Made by a program: the position numbers and the translations under genes. The notes beneath the pieces were generated by a model, which was not told the origin of the DNA, ran no database searches, and saw nothing but the letters and a program-made list of their open reading frames with translations. A stretch of DNA of 52,288 nt from Actinomortierella ambigua (lineage: Eukaryota > Mortierellomycota > Mortierellomycetes > Mortierellales > Mortierellaceae). Positions 1 to 12,400 of the stretch are shown here, one piece after another. The stretch lies in assembly GCA_016098155.1 (NCBI GenBank), contig JAAAJB010000218.1:1-52288 (forward strand), in the 5' to 3' direction. How positions within the stretch are numbered: position 1 is the first letter of the stretch; each line of letters starts with the position of its first letter.

Positions 1-94
1 CTTTGCCGTGGGTCCTGAGAAGGGCTACATAGTCGTATCTGGCCAAGATTATCTGGTAGCGGAGGAGGTAGTCGTTCAGGGTGTAGCGTCCCAT
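1..94 (-). CDS. Possible 5' end of a gene running off the left edge
   Basis: On the minus strand an ATG at 94 opens a frame that stays open to the window edge and starts MGRYTLNDYLLRYQ, a plausible amphipathic helix. A second ATG at 98 opens another uninterrupted frame (MYGTLHPERL), so the frame is not settled. The gene would lie head-to-tail behind the BTB-TLDc gene that stops at 302. I do not recognise the product and too little is visible to assign a function. Confidence 0.25.
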   Translation of the reverse strand, partial: MGRYTLNDYLLRYQIILARYDYVALLRTHGK

Positions 95-301
95 ACATAC
101 CTTTGGTGTTGCTTAATATGCGCTGTTGTTCTGTTGAGGTCAGCGTATCAGTCAGACGTTCAAATTATAGATATTTCTCCAACTTCAACGATGTACCAAT
201 CAAAGAGGGTCATTTATTGACAAAAAAAAATCTCCATCTCAGCAGCGAAGGGACTTCATAATCATGAATGCTATCTCAGTAGGGCAACATCAAAGAATTG
301 G

Positions 302-2385
302 TTAAAGTGTTGGGTGTGGTGGAAGTGGCACGGAAGGGGGCAAGGGGGCGGGATCAGATTGCGGCGGGCCTCGGGAGGAAACAATCTTGAACACCTCACA
401 ATCAGTTATGTCGAAGTAAATTTTGTCTCTTCGGCCTGTCCAGCCGCTGTAGGTATGAGGTTTTGTGTAACAGCGTTTCCCGTCCTGAAGGATGGCGAAA
501 AAGTAGAAGTAGTCAGATAGTCATTTTCGGTCACTTCACAATTCAGGAAACAGCATACTTTCGTTACTCACCTCCGAGATGAGAAGGTCGTGGCCGCGGC
601 CAAAAGTTGGACCATGCGAAGGAGCATTAAAAGAAGCGTATTGTCTGCTAGACTCGATGAGATGAGATCTGTGCAGCTGGTCAGTCTGGAAACTGTAGTG
701 GACAAGGAAGTTTGTCGCACTCCATTGGAACCCTCCATCAGTGGACCAAGCATTGCTGTTGAATCCACCAAATATCATCCCACTGTCGGTGGCTACGAGG
801 GTCAGCGTTGGACCATGGTTGTCACAGTGGTCATGAAACGCCTTCGCACTGAAGCCTTCCTGGGAAGCTTTGTAGATTCGGGTAATTGATCCACAGGATG
901 TTGATGAAGAGGTCCCAACCGCGACCCTTCTACTCGTTGTCAAGCAAAAAGAAGGAATTAAAAAAAGAGGTCAGTGATACCTTCAAATAGACGTGTATAG
1001 GGAAGGGAACGAGCAGGTTGCACGGATTCATTTTCCTCATCAAGAAGTATGTAGCTCTACTATCCCACCCAAGTAAACCGAGCCCTGTTTTCATACCTTG
1101 TTAAGCTTTTCTTCCCACCTGACGCCTGCAGCACCCAGGAGAGCAAAGCCTGTCTGAGTCTCGGAGGTATACTTGAAGCGACCTGACTGTCTGAGCAACC
1201 CAAATCAAAACAGGAAAAGATGAGTGGGTCCGGGGCGGGATGATGCAAGGCGCGATATTTGTACACCTGTAGGCAATGCTCTTGCGAAAGCAGTCCAGTG
1301 CCTTCGACATAGCGATCAAATTCATCGGCTTCCAGACTCGTGAACTTGATGGCTGGCACCAAAGTCTTGACCATGGCGCTCAGACTTTCGAACTGACTAC
1401 AAAAGAGCTTAACTACAACGTCTTTAGACTCGACGATACTGCTTCCACTGAGACCGTCATTGGTGTCGCTGTTGTTGTTTTTCGTTTTCTTCCTGTTTTT
1501 GTTATGTGTATTGCGCTGCTTTGAGTAACAGCTGCCGTAGCCGCTGTTGCTGCCGGGTTCATCCTGCTGGCCAACAACATCTGGTACCACCTTCACCAAC
1601 AGGCGGCCAGGACTCTTTGGAAATGTTAGAAACGGGCACTCCTTGCCACCGAGACCGCTTTTGTTCCATGCATATCGCAAGACAGCTTTCCAGAGAGTAA
1701 GCTCAGTGGCATTGATCGACGCCCGCGAAATTATCTTCAACAGCAGGTCCGGATCTAGCTTGTCAAGACCCTTGCTCTCCAAGAGCGTTGTCGCTTGTGT
1801 GTCAAAGTATTTGACCGCGATCTCCCAGAGTTTTGCAAGATTGTGACGCGATGCAAGCGTTAGCATGTCATAAACCATACTGTCATTCAATTTCTGGCAG
1901 GCGAAATCTTCACAGGCCGAAATTAGGTGCTGGATCTCTAAATCGGCAGCGGCATCGACAAAGGTTGGGATCATGTCCATCGGCACGGTGATCCGACCGG
2001 TGTAGAGGTACTGAAGGATGAGATCAAATGCAAGAGGCTCAAGGTTGGGCTTTCGAATGGCTGCGACAGGTTCCTTTCCCCATTGATTCTGCAACGCTAT
2101 GTCAAAGTGAGGACACCGTATCGCGATAATCTGTGAGTGCCCATAGCGAACGGTGTCATCTTTGCCTAATAAAAAAAAAGTAAAACGAAAACGAAAACAG
2201 GCACTATAAATTTTGGTACAACGAAGGAAACGTCGTGCTATAAAGGACATAAGAGGCTCGAAAATGAGCAGCAGCTCGGGGCCTTCTGCCAGCTTACCTA
2301 TGAAAAATAGGACATCGTGCCTGGATTTGTTGTTGACCAGATGCCATAAATCTGACGAGAGGAAATGGTGATTGGCCACTTGCAT
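302..2385 (-). CDS. BTB-BACK-TLDc protein, paralog 1 (565 aa)
   Basis: Spliced from four exons: 2385-2298, 2165-1097, 929-572 and 484-302, all GT-AG, with matching phases and a final length of 566 codons. The start is the ATG at 2385; an upstream in-frame TTG is not needed. The N-terminal BTB domain (about residues 20-125) carries HDVLFFIG and VRYGHSQ. It is followed by a BACK-like helical region (LNDSMVYDMLTLASRHNL). A C-terminal TLDc domain (from about residue 390) carries GFSAKAFHDHCDNHGPTL, HGPTFG and, in the last exon, DITDCEVFKIV. BTB proteins often dimerise and recruit substrates to Cullin-3, and TLDc proteins bind the V-ATPase or act in oxidative-stress resistance; neither role is shown here. 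It is first of three head-to-tail paralogs sharing exon positions. An insert rich in Asn, Ser and Lys sits between BACK and TLDc. Confidence 0.85.
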
Positions 2386-2816
2386 TGCTTTAAGCTGGGG
2401 AGTTTTTCTCTGCTGCTGCAAGTCCTTGGGTTCTGGAAAAATGGGCAGAGAAGTAAAAAGGTAAGTGGCGGAAAATCTCAGCGCTACTCTCCCTTGGTCA
2501 ACAGGGCACGTGAAGCTCTCTTAGATTTCTGCGTCATAATGACCACCAAAGCGGTTCAGAATTTTGTCCGCAACAGACAGGGACAATGCAGTGGTGTGTC
2601 CTGACAAATACTCTTGGCAATATTGTTTAAGGCAATACTTTTTTTTCTCTTTCATGCAGGCAAGAGCGCTAACAGACGGTCCAAGCGCGATGCATGGCAC
2701 AACACACCTGAACAGGACCAAATCCTGACCGCTGTACAGTGTCTTTATATTTTAACTCTAGGGATGGGATGTAATCTCGTAGAGTAACGAAAATATGATG
2801 TGGTGAGGATAGTGCT

Positions 2817-4625
2817 TCATTCTTCCGGCTGAACAGCAAACACCTCATAGTCGATAACATCAAAATGTTTGGAAAGACTCGGTCGCCAATGAGGGAACAC
2901 TGGGCCAGTTTGGCAGATTGAACGTTCGCCAGTCTTGAATAGTAAAACATAGTGGAAAGACAAGATATACATGTTAAATCCTTCACTTGAAAAATAGAAT
3001 GATTAGCGAGCCTCTCAAGGAAACATACCGATGTGATGGAAAGAGAAGGCTCGCCTCCAAAAGTTGGTCCCTTAGAAGCTGAGTCGTATGCGGCATCCCC
3101 TGGGCTTCCGATCAGCAAACATCTCTTAAAAATGGATGTCTCTGGCTCGTAAAAGAAGAGGAAGGTCGTCTTGGAAAAGCTATATCCTTCACGGCTTTTC
3201 CATGATTCCGAATTGAATCCTCCGACAATGATCCCTGTTGACGCGAGTGCGACTGTCAGTGTCGGGCCTTTTTTGTCACAGTGCTCATGGAACGCCTTTG
3301 AAGTGAATCCGTGGGTTGAGGCCCTGTATAGCTTCTTGGCTTTTGGCGGGCTGTGATAAATGTCAAATATGAGTAGAGCAGATGGGGTCAGAATATGTTC
3401 TTCCTGCACTCGTCCAAGGCTACACAAAAAAAAGCCACACCCCTTACCCTGAGGACGGCGGCCTTCCCATTGCTTGCAAGACCCACGACCACAGTGCTCT
3501 CCATTGCTCGCTCGGCAAAAATGAGGAAAACACTGCGCGCGGAGGGGCGAAGGCATAGTCGCTTGAATACTTCTCGGGCAGTGCATAATATCGGTATAGA
3601 CCCAGGCAAAAAGTGGAAGACACGAAACCGGTTCCTTCGATGCATCTCACAAAATCCTTTATCGGAACGTTGGTGAGACGGATAACCGGTAGAAAAGTCT
3701 TGATGGCGGCTCGCAAAAGTTGGAAATGGTCGCGAGGTACGGTCACCACAATGTCGCTCGACTTGGTCTCCACAGGATCAATTTCGCTGTCCTCATCAGA
3801 GGAGGCGCCAACGTCATCATTGTCTGGGCTGAACATCTCTTGCTTGACAGTCTTTGTTGTGTTGACCAACAGACGGCCAGGCCACTTGGGATATGTAAGG
3901 AGTGGATAATCCTTCAAGTCAAGCCCAACTTTGTGACAAGAATATCGAACAACCGCTCCCCAAATAGTCAGTTCGTCGGAATAGATCTCCCGTGAGAGAA
4001 TTATTGAGAAGAGATCTTCGTCAAATTGAAGAAAGCTGTCCCCTTTCAAGATCGCGTATCCGCAGGTGTCAAAGTACTCGGTGCACAATATCCAAAGTCT
4101 CTCTAAACGATGTCGGTATGAGAGGGCGATCATCTCACATACGGATTCATCGTTGAAGTGGTTGCAGGCGTATTCGACACATCCCTCCACAAGATCCTCC
4201 AAACCAAGCTCTACAGCGGCATCCGTGAGTTGAGAAACAATATCCATCGATACAGCGATGTTATCCGTATAGATGTAGTCCAACAGCAGGTCAAACACTC
4301 GCGGTTCGATATTGGGCTTTCGAAACACTCCATCAGATGCCTCCCTCCAGGAGGGCTGAAGCGCCCTGTCGAAATACGAGCTTCTCGCAGCTAGGATCTG
4401 AGAATGACCATAGCGAACAGCGTCATCTTTGCCTAATATCATCCATGAAGACAGGGAAAGTAGTTCTTAGATCTTAGCCAGAGTGTTGATTTTAAAACAG
4501 AGGCATTTATTTCCCACGAGACTGTAAAAACGCATGTTACCAATAACAAACTTCACGTCGGCCCTGTCTTTTGAATTTATCATTTTGCGAAAATCCGAAT
4601 GGAGCGAGTTGGAGCGGCTGGCCAT
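2817..4625 (-). CDS. BTB-BACK-TLDc protein, paralog 2 (502 aa)
   Basis: Four exons, 4625-4541, 4432-3448, 3350-3029 and 2933-2817, give 503 codons. The start is the ATG at 4625; the first exon reads MASRSNSLHSDFRKM, which lines up with exon 1 of both neighbours. The BTB core is ADVKFVIGKDDAVRYGHSQ, followed by a BACK-like region (FNDESVCEMIALSYRHRL). TLDc begins in exon 3 (GFTSKAFHEHCDKKGPTL, KGPTFGG) and closes in the short exon 4 with HFDVIDYEVFAV, the family's usual C-terminal strand. Intron positions match paralog 1, so the pair arose by tandem duplication. The function is likely that of paralog 1, as a substrate adaptor or stress-related factor; this is inference. Confidence 0.85.
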
Positions 4626-4905
4626 GTGGATGGGATATTGAGGAAAGGTGTAGACAAAAATATGTGAGGAAAGAGAGAATGAGAAAAAGAGGTGAGAGAG
4701 GATTTTTTTTTTATTTCTGAGTGTGTAGAGGATTGCGCACTACCCCTGAGTGTGCCCCTGAGTGTTGATTCTCTTGGTGACACACATGCCCTCGACAATG
4801 AAACAATTTTTGAGTGCTCACAGCAAAGATAGAAGGAAGAGAAAATTTAGTTGCATCTGTTGTTTTGGGCAAAGCTCTTTTGGGGGATGGAGAGTGTCAT
4901 ACCCA

Positions 4906-6108
4906 TCATCTGGTTAGGCCGCTTTTTTCTTTGGTTTCAGCAGTGGTGGAAGTGGTGGCAGGGGTGGTTTCTTTTTCCTTCACTGGAGTCTTGCGTGGAG
5001 CAGCAAGCCGTGTACTTGCCGAAATCATGGGGGCCAGTGCGTGATACTCGTAGACCTGAATGCAGAGGTCGTGAGGGAGGAGGCGTGTGCCTTGAATCAG
5101 GCGCCCAAAGTCATTAATCCTGATGCCAGAAAACCGAACAGCTGGTAAAAGAGGTAGGATCGTCCCACGCAGACTCTGCAGTGTCGATTGTGGTATGGCC
5201 ACCACAAGATCCTGGCTTTTATCATCGCGCTGGCGCACAAAATCCTCTTTGGCCTCCTCTTTCTCCATATCCCCTCCAGTGGGGCGATCGTGACCAGTTT
5301 GTTGGTCCTTTATGATTTCTACCCAAAGGCGGCCCGGCCAAGAAGGGATCTTGAGGAGAGGACATTCATGGTAGTCGAGACCACATTTATGGTACACATA
5401 TCGAACAACCGCACGCCAAATGTCGAGCTCTCCAACGTTGACACAGTCTCGCGAAAGAACCTCCAACACGAGATCCTCACTCAGACTAAGAAGCCCTTCC
5501 TCTTTCAACAAGCTCTCGGCGTGGGCGTCAAAGTATTCCATGGCTGTTAACCAGAGTGTATCCAGGCGATGGAGATAGGCGAGTGTGATCATGTCAAAAA
5601 CGCTCTTTGAACCCAGCTCCTTGCAGGCGTATGTCTCACAGGCTGGAAAGAACTCGGCCAGCTGAAGTTCGGCTGCGGCATTGACGACAGAAGAGAGGTT
5701 TTCCATGGAAATGATAATCTTGCCAGTGTACATGTACTCAAGAAGAATGTCAAATGTCGAAGGTTCAATGTTTTCCTTGACAAACTTGTAATCGTGAGCA
5801 GTCTCCTTCCAGCAGTTTGTTCGAAGAGCGCTCGCAAAGAATCCGGACCGCACCTTCAGTATGGTAGAGTGGCCGCGTCGAACAACCTTATTTTTGCCTA
5901 CATTGATTGGTAATGAGGAAAATGGCCAACGTTTGAGTACCCAAACATGTTCTCATCATAGGATGTATCATAGGCACATGAGTGTGCCATTAGGGGCCTC
6001 AAAGGTGCTTGATAGCGTACCTAGAAGAAAAATGACATCGGGAGCGGATTCGGTCTTCATCAGGTTGCCAAGCTGAGATTGAAGCAGCTCAGGATAAGAG
6101 ACTTCCAT
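4906..6108 (-). CDS. BTB-BACK protein without TLDc, paralog 3 (359 aa)
   Basis: Two exons, 6108-6021 and 5897-4906, joined through an intron at the same codon as in the two neighbours (codon for the Gly after DVIFLL). Residues about 15-110 form the BTB domain (APDVIFLLG, VVRRGHSTIL), then a BACK-like region (LGSKSVFDMITLAYLHRLDTL) and the shared linker (HDLCIQVYEYHALAP). Where the other two copies continue into TLDc, this one turns into a Lys/Thr/Glu-rich tail and stops at 4906. I found no TLDc-like exon in the 280 bp before the next gene. The start ATG at 6108 gives MEVSYPELLQSQ, parallel to the sibling N-termini. Confidence 0.82.
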
Positions 6109-6373
6109 GATGTGGTCGAACGTTGGCCAGGAACGAAATGCAACGAGGGAAAAGAGGGTGGGAAACAAATTAGCAGGGATTATTACTTCGAACCGCATTT
6201 TAAACATCATCCTTCCAAAACATTGAGCGGTCGAACCCACATCATGGGACTTTGAGAGCCTTTAGTCTCTGTTTTCTTGGTTTCAATTCATTTTGCGTCA
6301 TAAATAGAGGAAAAGAAAAGGGGGAAGAAAGATTTGCTACATTTGTTGTATTATCACATGCGGTTTTTTTGTA

Positions 6374-7539
6374 TTACTCTGGCAGCTCCCACATCTTCTG
6401 GTACTGCTCAGCCATTATGATCGGACCCGGGGCCTCGACAAGGCGCCATAAACCCACGAGGGCGACCGGCACGATAGCCCAAGCCATCGCAATCTGGTAC
6501 CGGTTCAGATCCTTGAGTCTCTGAATCGACCACTTCCTTCCATCCCGGCGAGACGGCCATGACCTCTGGATCGACACAAACAGTCCACCTGTGCCATGGT
6601 ACAGACCCAGCAGCACCAGTGGCACCATTCCAAAATAGTGCACAGCCTGGCCACTGCCACCCTCCGCTTGGAACATCCATGTCACCAGCGAATAGTCGAT
6701 CAATGACGAGTCACCATGGATGACGATCGGCAACAGTCGGTACATCCCTACATGGACAAGGATGAATGGGATCAAGAGCCAGCCCGACCAGCGTTGCCAT
6801 TCATAGAGACCCGCTCCGGGCGCCTTGGCGCTAAACAGTGATCCAAGGAAGGATGGTGGTGAAGATGCAGATGGTCGCTGCAGCTTGTCCCCGCTGTTAC
6901 CATTGTCGTCTGCCGCTGTAAGGCTTGCCGTGGCGATTTCTGGAAAACCATCTTCGCCGGGGATGGACGTAGCACGAGAGCTCTTCCTTGCTTTCCAGTA
7001 TGTGCGGAGCATGGCGCGCATCGTACCCACGAGAAGATGGATGGCGAAGGAGCCTGTGATCAGGCCAATCTCAATATACGGGTTCTAATGCGGAACAAAT
7101 GAAAAGGGGATGATAAAAACAAATCAACAATCGGCTTGAGTGAGGATAATTGGTGGAAGTGCGCAAGTCCTTTTTTTTTTTTTTTAAGGCGTACCTGGTA
7201 ATAGACTCGTCCCCACAGCATGCCCTTGTTGGCAAGGTCTGTGCCGCCAACAGCCGCTAGCATAGGCGAAACAACATGCACGGCCATAAACGTAGCAAGG
7301 CCAATGCCTGAAAGTGCCTGGATTGTACCGAGGGTCTTGTAGAATCCCAGACCAGCCAATTTGGCGGTGGTGCTGTGGCTCTTGGTCGATGATGGGCTAG
7401 ATGTGTTGTTGGAAGTGGTTGTGGTTGTAGTCTTGACCTTTCGCAACCGAATGGTAGTCGTGTCACCCTCATAAGTGACACTCTCTTCGACGTGCTGCTC
7501 CTGATGGACTTGCTGCGTGTGGCTGTCGTCCGTTGTCAT
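6374..7539 (-). CDS. mcp1: Mcp1-like mitochondrial membrane protein (DUF1691), copy a (351 aa)
   Basis: Two exons, 7539-7195 and 7084-6374, joined in phase 0 (YYQ/NPYIEIG). After a polar Thr/Ser-rich N-terminus (about 60 residues) comes a first helical unit with YKTLGTIQALSGIG, FMAVHVVSP and GGTDLA. A second unit carries YEWQRWSGW, ILVHVGMYRLLP, DYSLVTWMF and GLYHGTGG. About five hydrophobic segments and conserved in-membrane His residues fit the Mcp1/DUF1691 family, whose yeast member is an outer mitochondrial membrane protein. Yeast Mcp1 suppresses loss of the ER-mitochondria tether and recruits the lipid-transfer protein Vps13. The family assignment rests on recalled motifs. The adjacent gene at 7893-9030 is a paralog with the same intron position. 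Confidence 0.78.
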
Positions 7540-7854
7540 GATGTGGTATCCTTGAGACTGACGGTCGGTGGCAGTGGTTGGGGTGAGATGGACGGGGAAA
7601 AGGTGTGAACGTTCACCGACCAGCGGAGAAAAGAAGTCTATTTATTTGTTTCCGAAATTGAAATTTCTCATTTGACACGTATTTCCCACAACAGTCCGAT
7701 AACCATCCTCAGCTGTTGAGATGTAACACCAAACCCTTCAGTTCGCCGTGCTTTTGTTGTCCTGCCAACGACCAAACTTTTCTTTCATGTTTACGGACAA
7801 AAAAAAAAACAAAGTTCGGGATGTTGGTATTATTTCTATTTGCCACTGACGGCC

Positions 7855-7856
<2 letters not shown>

Positions 7857-7890
<34 letters not shown>
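7857..7890. repeat. (CT)n microsatellite beside the stop of Mcp1-like copy b
   Basis: About 17 uninterrupted CT units lie two bases downstream of the minus-strand stop codon at 7895-7893. The 3' UTR of that gene therefore begins almost at once with an (AG)n tract. Confidence 0.95.
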
Positions 7891-7892
<2 letters not shown>

Positions 7893-9030
7893 TCAGAGCA
7901 TTCGCTGATAATATTTAGCCATGGGAATATAGCCTGGAGCTGTGGCGAAACGGTACAGCCCCACCGTCAGCAGCGGAATGGCGACGGCAGCGAGTACCAT
8001 CTTGGCCTTTTTAGTCTCACGAAGTGTCTTTGTTGAGAAGCGATACTTTTTGGGCAGCGATCTGTCGATCGAGACCACCAGCCCGCCCGCGAAATGGTAG
8101 ACGCCAACCCCGATCAACGGCAGGAAATAAAAGTACTGGAGCAGTGCATTGTCTCGAAACATAAACGTCACCAACGAATAGTCAACCATCGACGAGTCGC
8201 CAAATTCGAGCCATGGTACCAGACGGTACGTCACCGCATGCCCTAACACAATCGGAACAAGCGACCACCCTGTCCACCGTTGCCATTGAAACAGCCCGAC
8301 GCCGGCGGCCTTGCTGCTGAAAAGTGATTCAAAGAAAGATGTGCTGTTGGGCGCATCCGACGCCGAGATCGCAGATGATGATGGTGATCGATCCTTGTTG
8401 CCGCTATCGCTGGTGGCCTCATCGGCTGGAACCGAGATGGCTCTAGAATGAGGTTTTGCCTTCCAGTAGGTGCGGATGAATGCACGCAATGTGCCCGACA
8501 AAGTGTGCACAGTAAATGCTCCTACGACAAGCGTCAGTTCGACCAACGGGTTCTAGATCCGACAGGGGAAAAGAGTGGAATTAGTATATGGCGCCAGACG
8601 TTCTCCACACTCCACCATCTTCCTGCTTTCCTTCCTTTCCTTTCCTTTCCTTTCCTTTCCTTTCCTTTCCTTTTTTTTTTTTTTTTTTTTTTGGAGATAC
8701 CTGATAGTAAACACGACCCCAGAGCAATGCACGGTTCGAAAGCTCAGTACCCCCCACGACAGCAAGGGCAGGGGGGATGATGTGGATTGCCACAAAGGCG
8801 GCGAGACTGACGCCCGAAGCGGCCTGCAGCTTGCCCAATGTCTGGTACAGACCCACATAAGCAAGCTTCTTGGTGACATCACCACCGTGGGACGAAGAGG
8901 TGGACGTCGTTGTAGTGGTAGTGGTGATGGTTGTCTTTCGCGAGCGGATGGTCTTGTTGCCGTCGTGGGTTGTGCTTTCCTCGACTTGATGCTCCCGTTG
9001 GACCTCGGGAAGGGTGTTCTCGGTTGACAT
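7893..9030 (-). CDS. mcp1: Mcp1-like mitochondrial membrane protein (DUF1691), copy b (329 aa)
   Basis: Two exons, 9030-8701 and 8552-7893, joined in phase 0 at the same codon as copy a (YYQ/NPLVELT). The order of motifs is shared: a polar Thr-rich start, LYQTLGKLQAASGV, FVAIHIIPPALAVVGGTEL, then FQWQRWTGW, VLGHAVTYRLVPWL, DYSLVTFMF and GVYHFAGGLVVS. The conserved His in each helical unit is kept, so both copies look functional. The predicted role is the same as copy a: outer mitochondrial membrane, lipid homeostasis or Vps13 docking, inferred from yeast Mcp1. The 148-nt intron carries a pentanucleotide repeat and a long A/T run next to the donor. Confidence 0.78.
8636..8692. repeat. (TTTCC)n repeat plus T22 run inside an intron
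   Basis: On the plus strand about seven TTTCC units run directly into 22 T. Both lie in the single intron of Mcp1-like copy b. On the transcribed (minus) sense the intron therefore starts with the donor, an A-run and a purine (GGAAA)n tract. Confidence 0.9.
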
Positions 9031-9498
9031 CTTGGTTCGATGTGAAAGGGGTAAACAAAAGGGAGTATGTGTGGGAGAGAGAGAAAGAGAGACTTTTTTT
9101 GTGACCCACCCTTTCGATTCCTCTATTTCCCCTCAGAATCCGAGGGCAGATGGACTTGTATTTTTTTTTCCGTTCTCCGCTGGTTACGACCAAATAAACC
9201 CAACACGCCGTCTTTTGTTACAATGATCGTTTTGCCTCGCTCAGCTCGCAGACATGTTGATTTAGCTACCCACAGAGCACTTGACAAGCCCAGTGTGAGT
9301 AAGAGCAAAAGAAAGCTTGACATGTCAACACTCTGCATTGTAACAATAACAACTTTTGATATATTTGAAATTTGAACTACATTTACACAAAAAGTGAAAT
9401 ACGAAAAAAGGGTATGCGATCGATGGGAGATAAGTACAAGAGAGGAGAGGGGAGAGAAGGGGGTGAAGGGCTTAAAAAGATGCTAGCGTTGAGCTGAT

Positions 9499-12400
9499 CT
9501 ACGATGATGACGACTTGCTGCGCAGGATGGTCAGTGGGTTCCACTTATTTTTGCTCTGGCTGGACATAAAGTCTTGGTTGGCAACCGTCGACGACATCGA
9601 CTCCACATCCTTCCACAGACTTGTCACCTGAATCGGCATCTTGAGACTGTCGCAGTGAAGCTGTGACGAAACTGGCATGGGCGATGGCGGTGCAGCTGCT
9701 TCGGTGTCCACCTTTCGGCCGGTATCGTGAACAATGCCGCTGACACGCATCCACCAACCGTCCTTCTGGCTCGCTTGGATCTCTTTTGCAAGGGCCTTGC
9801 GCTTGTTGAAACCATTCTCGCCGAGCCAGCCTTCAAGCATTCGGAGAACCTCTTGTCGCTGCTCCTCGCGTCGCTTCAGGTTCGCAGCCGTCATCTTGGC
9901 ACCACCGAGCGACGCCTCACCCTTGCCCTCCTTGGCCCAACGGATCGCATCCTTGACGTTGGCCTCGTCGTTTGACAGCAGGTCGTTCTCGATCATCCAC
10001 TTGAGCGACCGTATCCGTCCGTAAAAGGCGGCATAGCACAATGCCGTGCCGTGTGGGTACACATCCTTGGAGCTCTTGAGACGAGGGTCAGCACCTCGGC
10101 TGTAGAGTTCCTGCACCATGAGCGGCGCATCGCGAGCAGCGAGCAACCGCATCAGCGCCGTCTCCTTCCAGTGGTTCTTGGCATCCACCTGAGCGCCATT
10201 GTCAAGCAACAAGCGCATGGTCGCCAAGACATCTTGCTCGTTCTCCTCTTGGACCGCCGGCGCAATAATGTTCCATTCGTCCTGGGCAATGCCACCTTCT
10301 TGCGCCAGGGCATGAAGTGCCGTGCGCTTGTGGTGGCTGTCCACATGCTGGACATTAGCGCCCAATCCCACCAAAAACTCGACCAGCTCCAGTGGCCGGC
10401 TTGAGGAGCAGGCACTGCTCAACACCGATCGACCATCAAAACCCCAGGGCTTGTTGAGCAACGACGGATCCTTCTTCAAGTGGTACTTGACCAAGGTCAG
10501 GTTGCCCTTCTTGGCGCACTGCCAAATATTCTCGAGCCCTCCCTTGCCCAAGACCACCTGACGGTGAGCTCCCGACATGGTGCTCGAGTGGTCCGACGTC
10601 GATGACGTCGCCGAAGGGGCCATGGTAGACATGGTCGGTGCAGCCGACCGCATCGTCGACCCGGTCGCCGTGGTCATGATAGACTCGGGGCGGTGGGCAT
10701 GTCGTTCCCGTGCTGACGATGAAGATTGCAGGCTACGCGATGGATGGGCAGACCGTGTAGGAGGAGTAATCTGTGACTGGACAGCCGGTGCAGGAAGGAT
10801 AGTTCTTGCGATAGAAGTCGAAGCATCTTCCGACGATGGACTGTCCTCAGAGACGACAGTCTCCTCAACAACAGTCTCCAGCACATGGGCCTGGTGTGCT
10901 AGTTCGGTCTCCTGCTCGACTGTAGGAACAGTGGCATCCGAATCGGTGGCTTGAGGAACCTCTAGCTGCGGGACGCGAGCGACTGTGTAATCGGCCAACT
11001 CTGGAGCCAGGGGGAGCTGGACATCCGAGACGTCCTCCAGGAGCTTGATCATATCTTCGGTGGGGCGCAGTGCGAGGCGGCGAAGACGCTCGTACGAGAG
11101 CACCGAGCCCGAGTGAAGCAGAATGTTGGTAATCTCGACGTTGTTGGTGAAGATGGCATAGTCCAGCGCAGTGAAGCCAGAGTCATCCTCGACGTCGAGC
11201 TCAATGCCCTCCTCGATCAGCATGGACACGGCCGTTTGATAGCCGAGGATAACCGAGTTATGCAGCAGTGTCGAGCCAGTAGATTGGCTCTGCTCCGAGA
11301 TACTAGCAGACGACGGGAGCCCTGCAAGACGCTCCAGCATGGCGGAGAACGGGGCATCACCAAGATCACCGTCCGACTGCACAATCGTCCGCAACAGCTG
11401 CTCGAGGTCGCTCTGGGCCTGTTCGTCCGTAAACTCGTACGTCTTGTCCGAAGAGAAAAAGTTGTCGGGATGATGGATCCACAGGCGGACAGTCTCCGTC
11501 CTTGGGTACCTTGGGGTCGAGCACTCGATGTACAGCGGCGTGATCTGGATAACAGTGCCATATTCACGGCCAAACATTGGGATCATGCCCTCTGTGAAGT
11601 TTTGACCAATGATGATCACGTGGTTCTCACGGCAGATTGGGCCTTTACTCGGCTCCAGACTGCGGATGACTGGGGCCAAGGTGATGTCAGAATTAGGTGG
11701 CGTCATCCGGGGGTCTTCTTTGCGGTGCTTCTTGGAAGGACCAGAGTCGTAGTAGTCAGACTGGGGAGAGCCTGGTGGGCTAGAAATGGTCTTGGCTGGT
11801 GACGGTGGTCCGGCACTATGGCCGCTATGGATTGGAGGAGGCGTTTTGCTAATGGGGTTTACAGGTGACGAGGTAGGCATTAGTACAAAAGTTGATGAAA
11901 AATGGAGTGGTGTGAACTACCTAAGCAACAACAAACAACAACAACAACAACAAACACATCTTACGTGGACTTTTCAGCTGCGAGTTTGCGAGCGCCTTTG
12001 TCACGACCATGGCTAGCGTAAATCTCAACCTGGTCGCTCAGGCCTTCGTACACGACCACAGGATGAGTACGGCCAGCCATGTTGGACAGCTCGACATGGA
12101 AGCTGAACTTGGTACCGGGGCCGCGATGGTGGGAAGTCGAAGCACACCAGGCAGAGGCAATAAGCTTGACGTGGCCGTCACGGAGGGCAACCATGCCGTT
12201 CTCATCAATCATGGGCTTGCCATTGACACCTGGGTGGAAACGCAGGATCTCGGGGGTCTTGTCTTTGCATCGGCCACAGGGACCAACAACACGGTGCTCA
12301 GGCTCGAGGTGGGTGACAAGCTTGAGTGAGAGGACATCTTCCTCTTGTGCCGACGTGGGAACTTGCATGTCGTCGGCCTTGCGCTTGCCAGAAGTGTTGA

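Noticed and set aside
2386..2421. Extension of BTB paralog 1 to a TTG at 2421
   Set aside because: TTG initiation is not expected here, and the ATG at 2385 aligns with exon 1 of the two paralogs.
11849..11964. Start of the IPT-ankyrin gene at the ATG at 11880 (separate short gene)
   Set aside because: That ATG lies inside an intron; the exon ending at 11965 joins in phase to 11848, and earlier acceptors give immediate stops.
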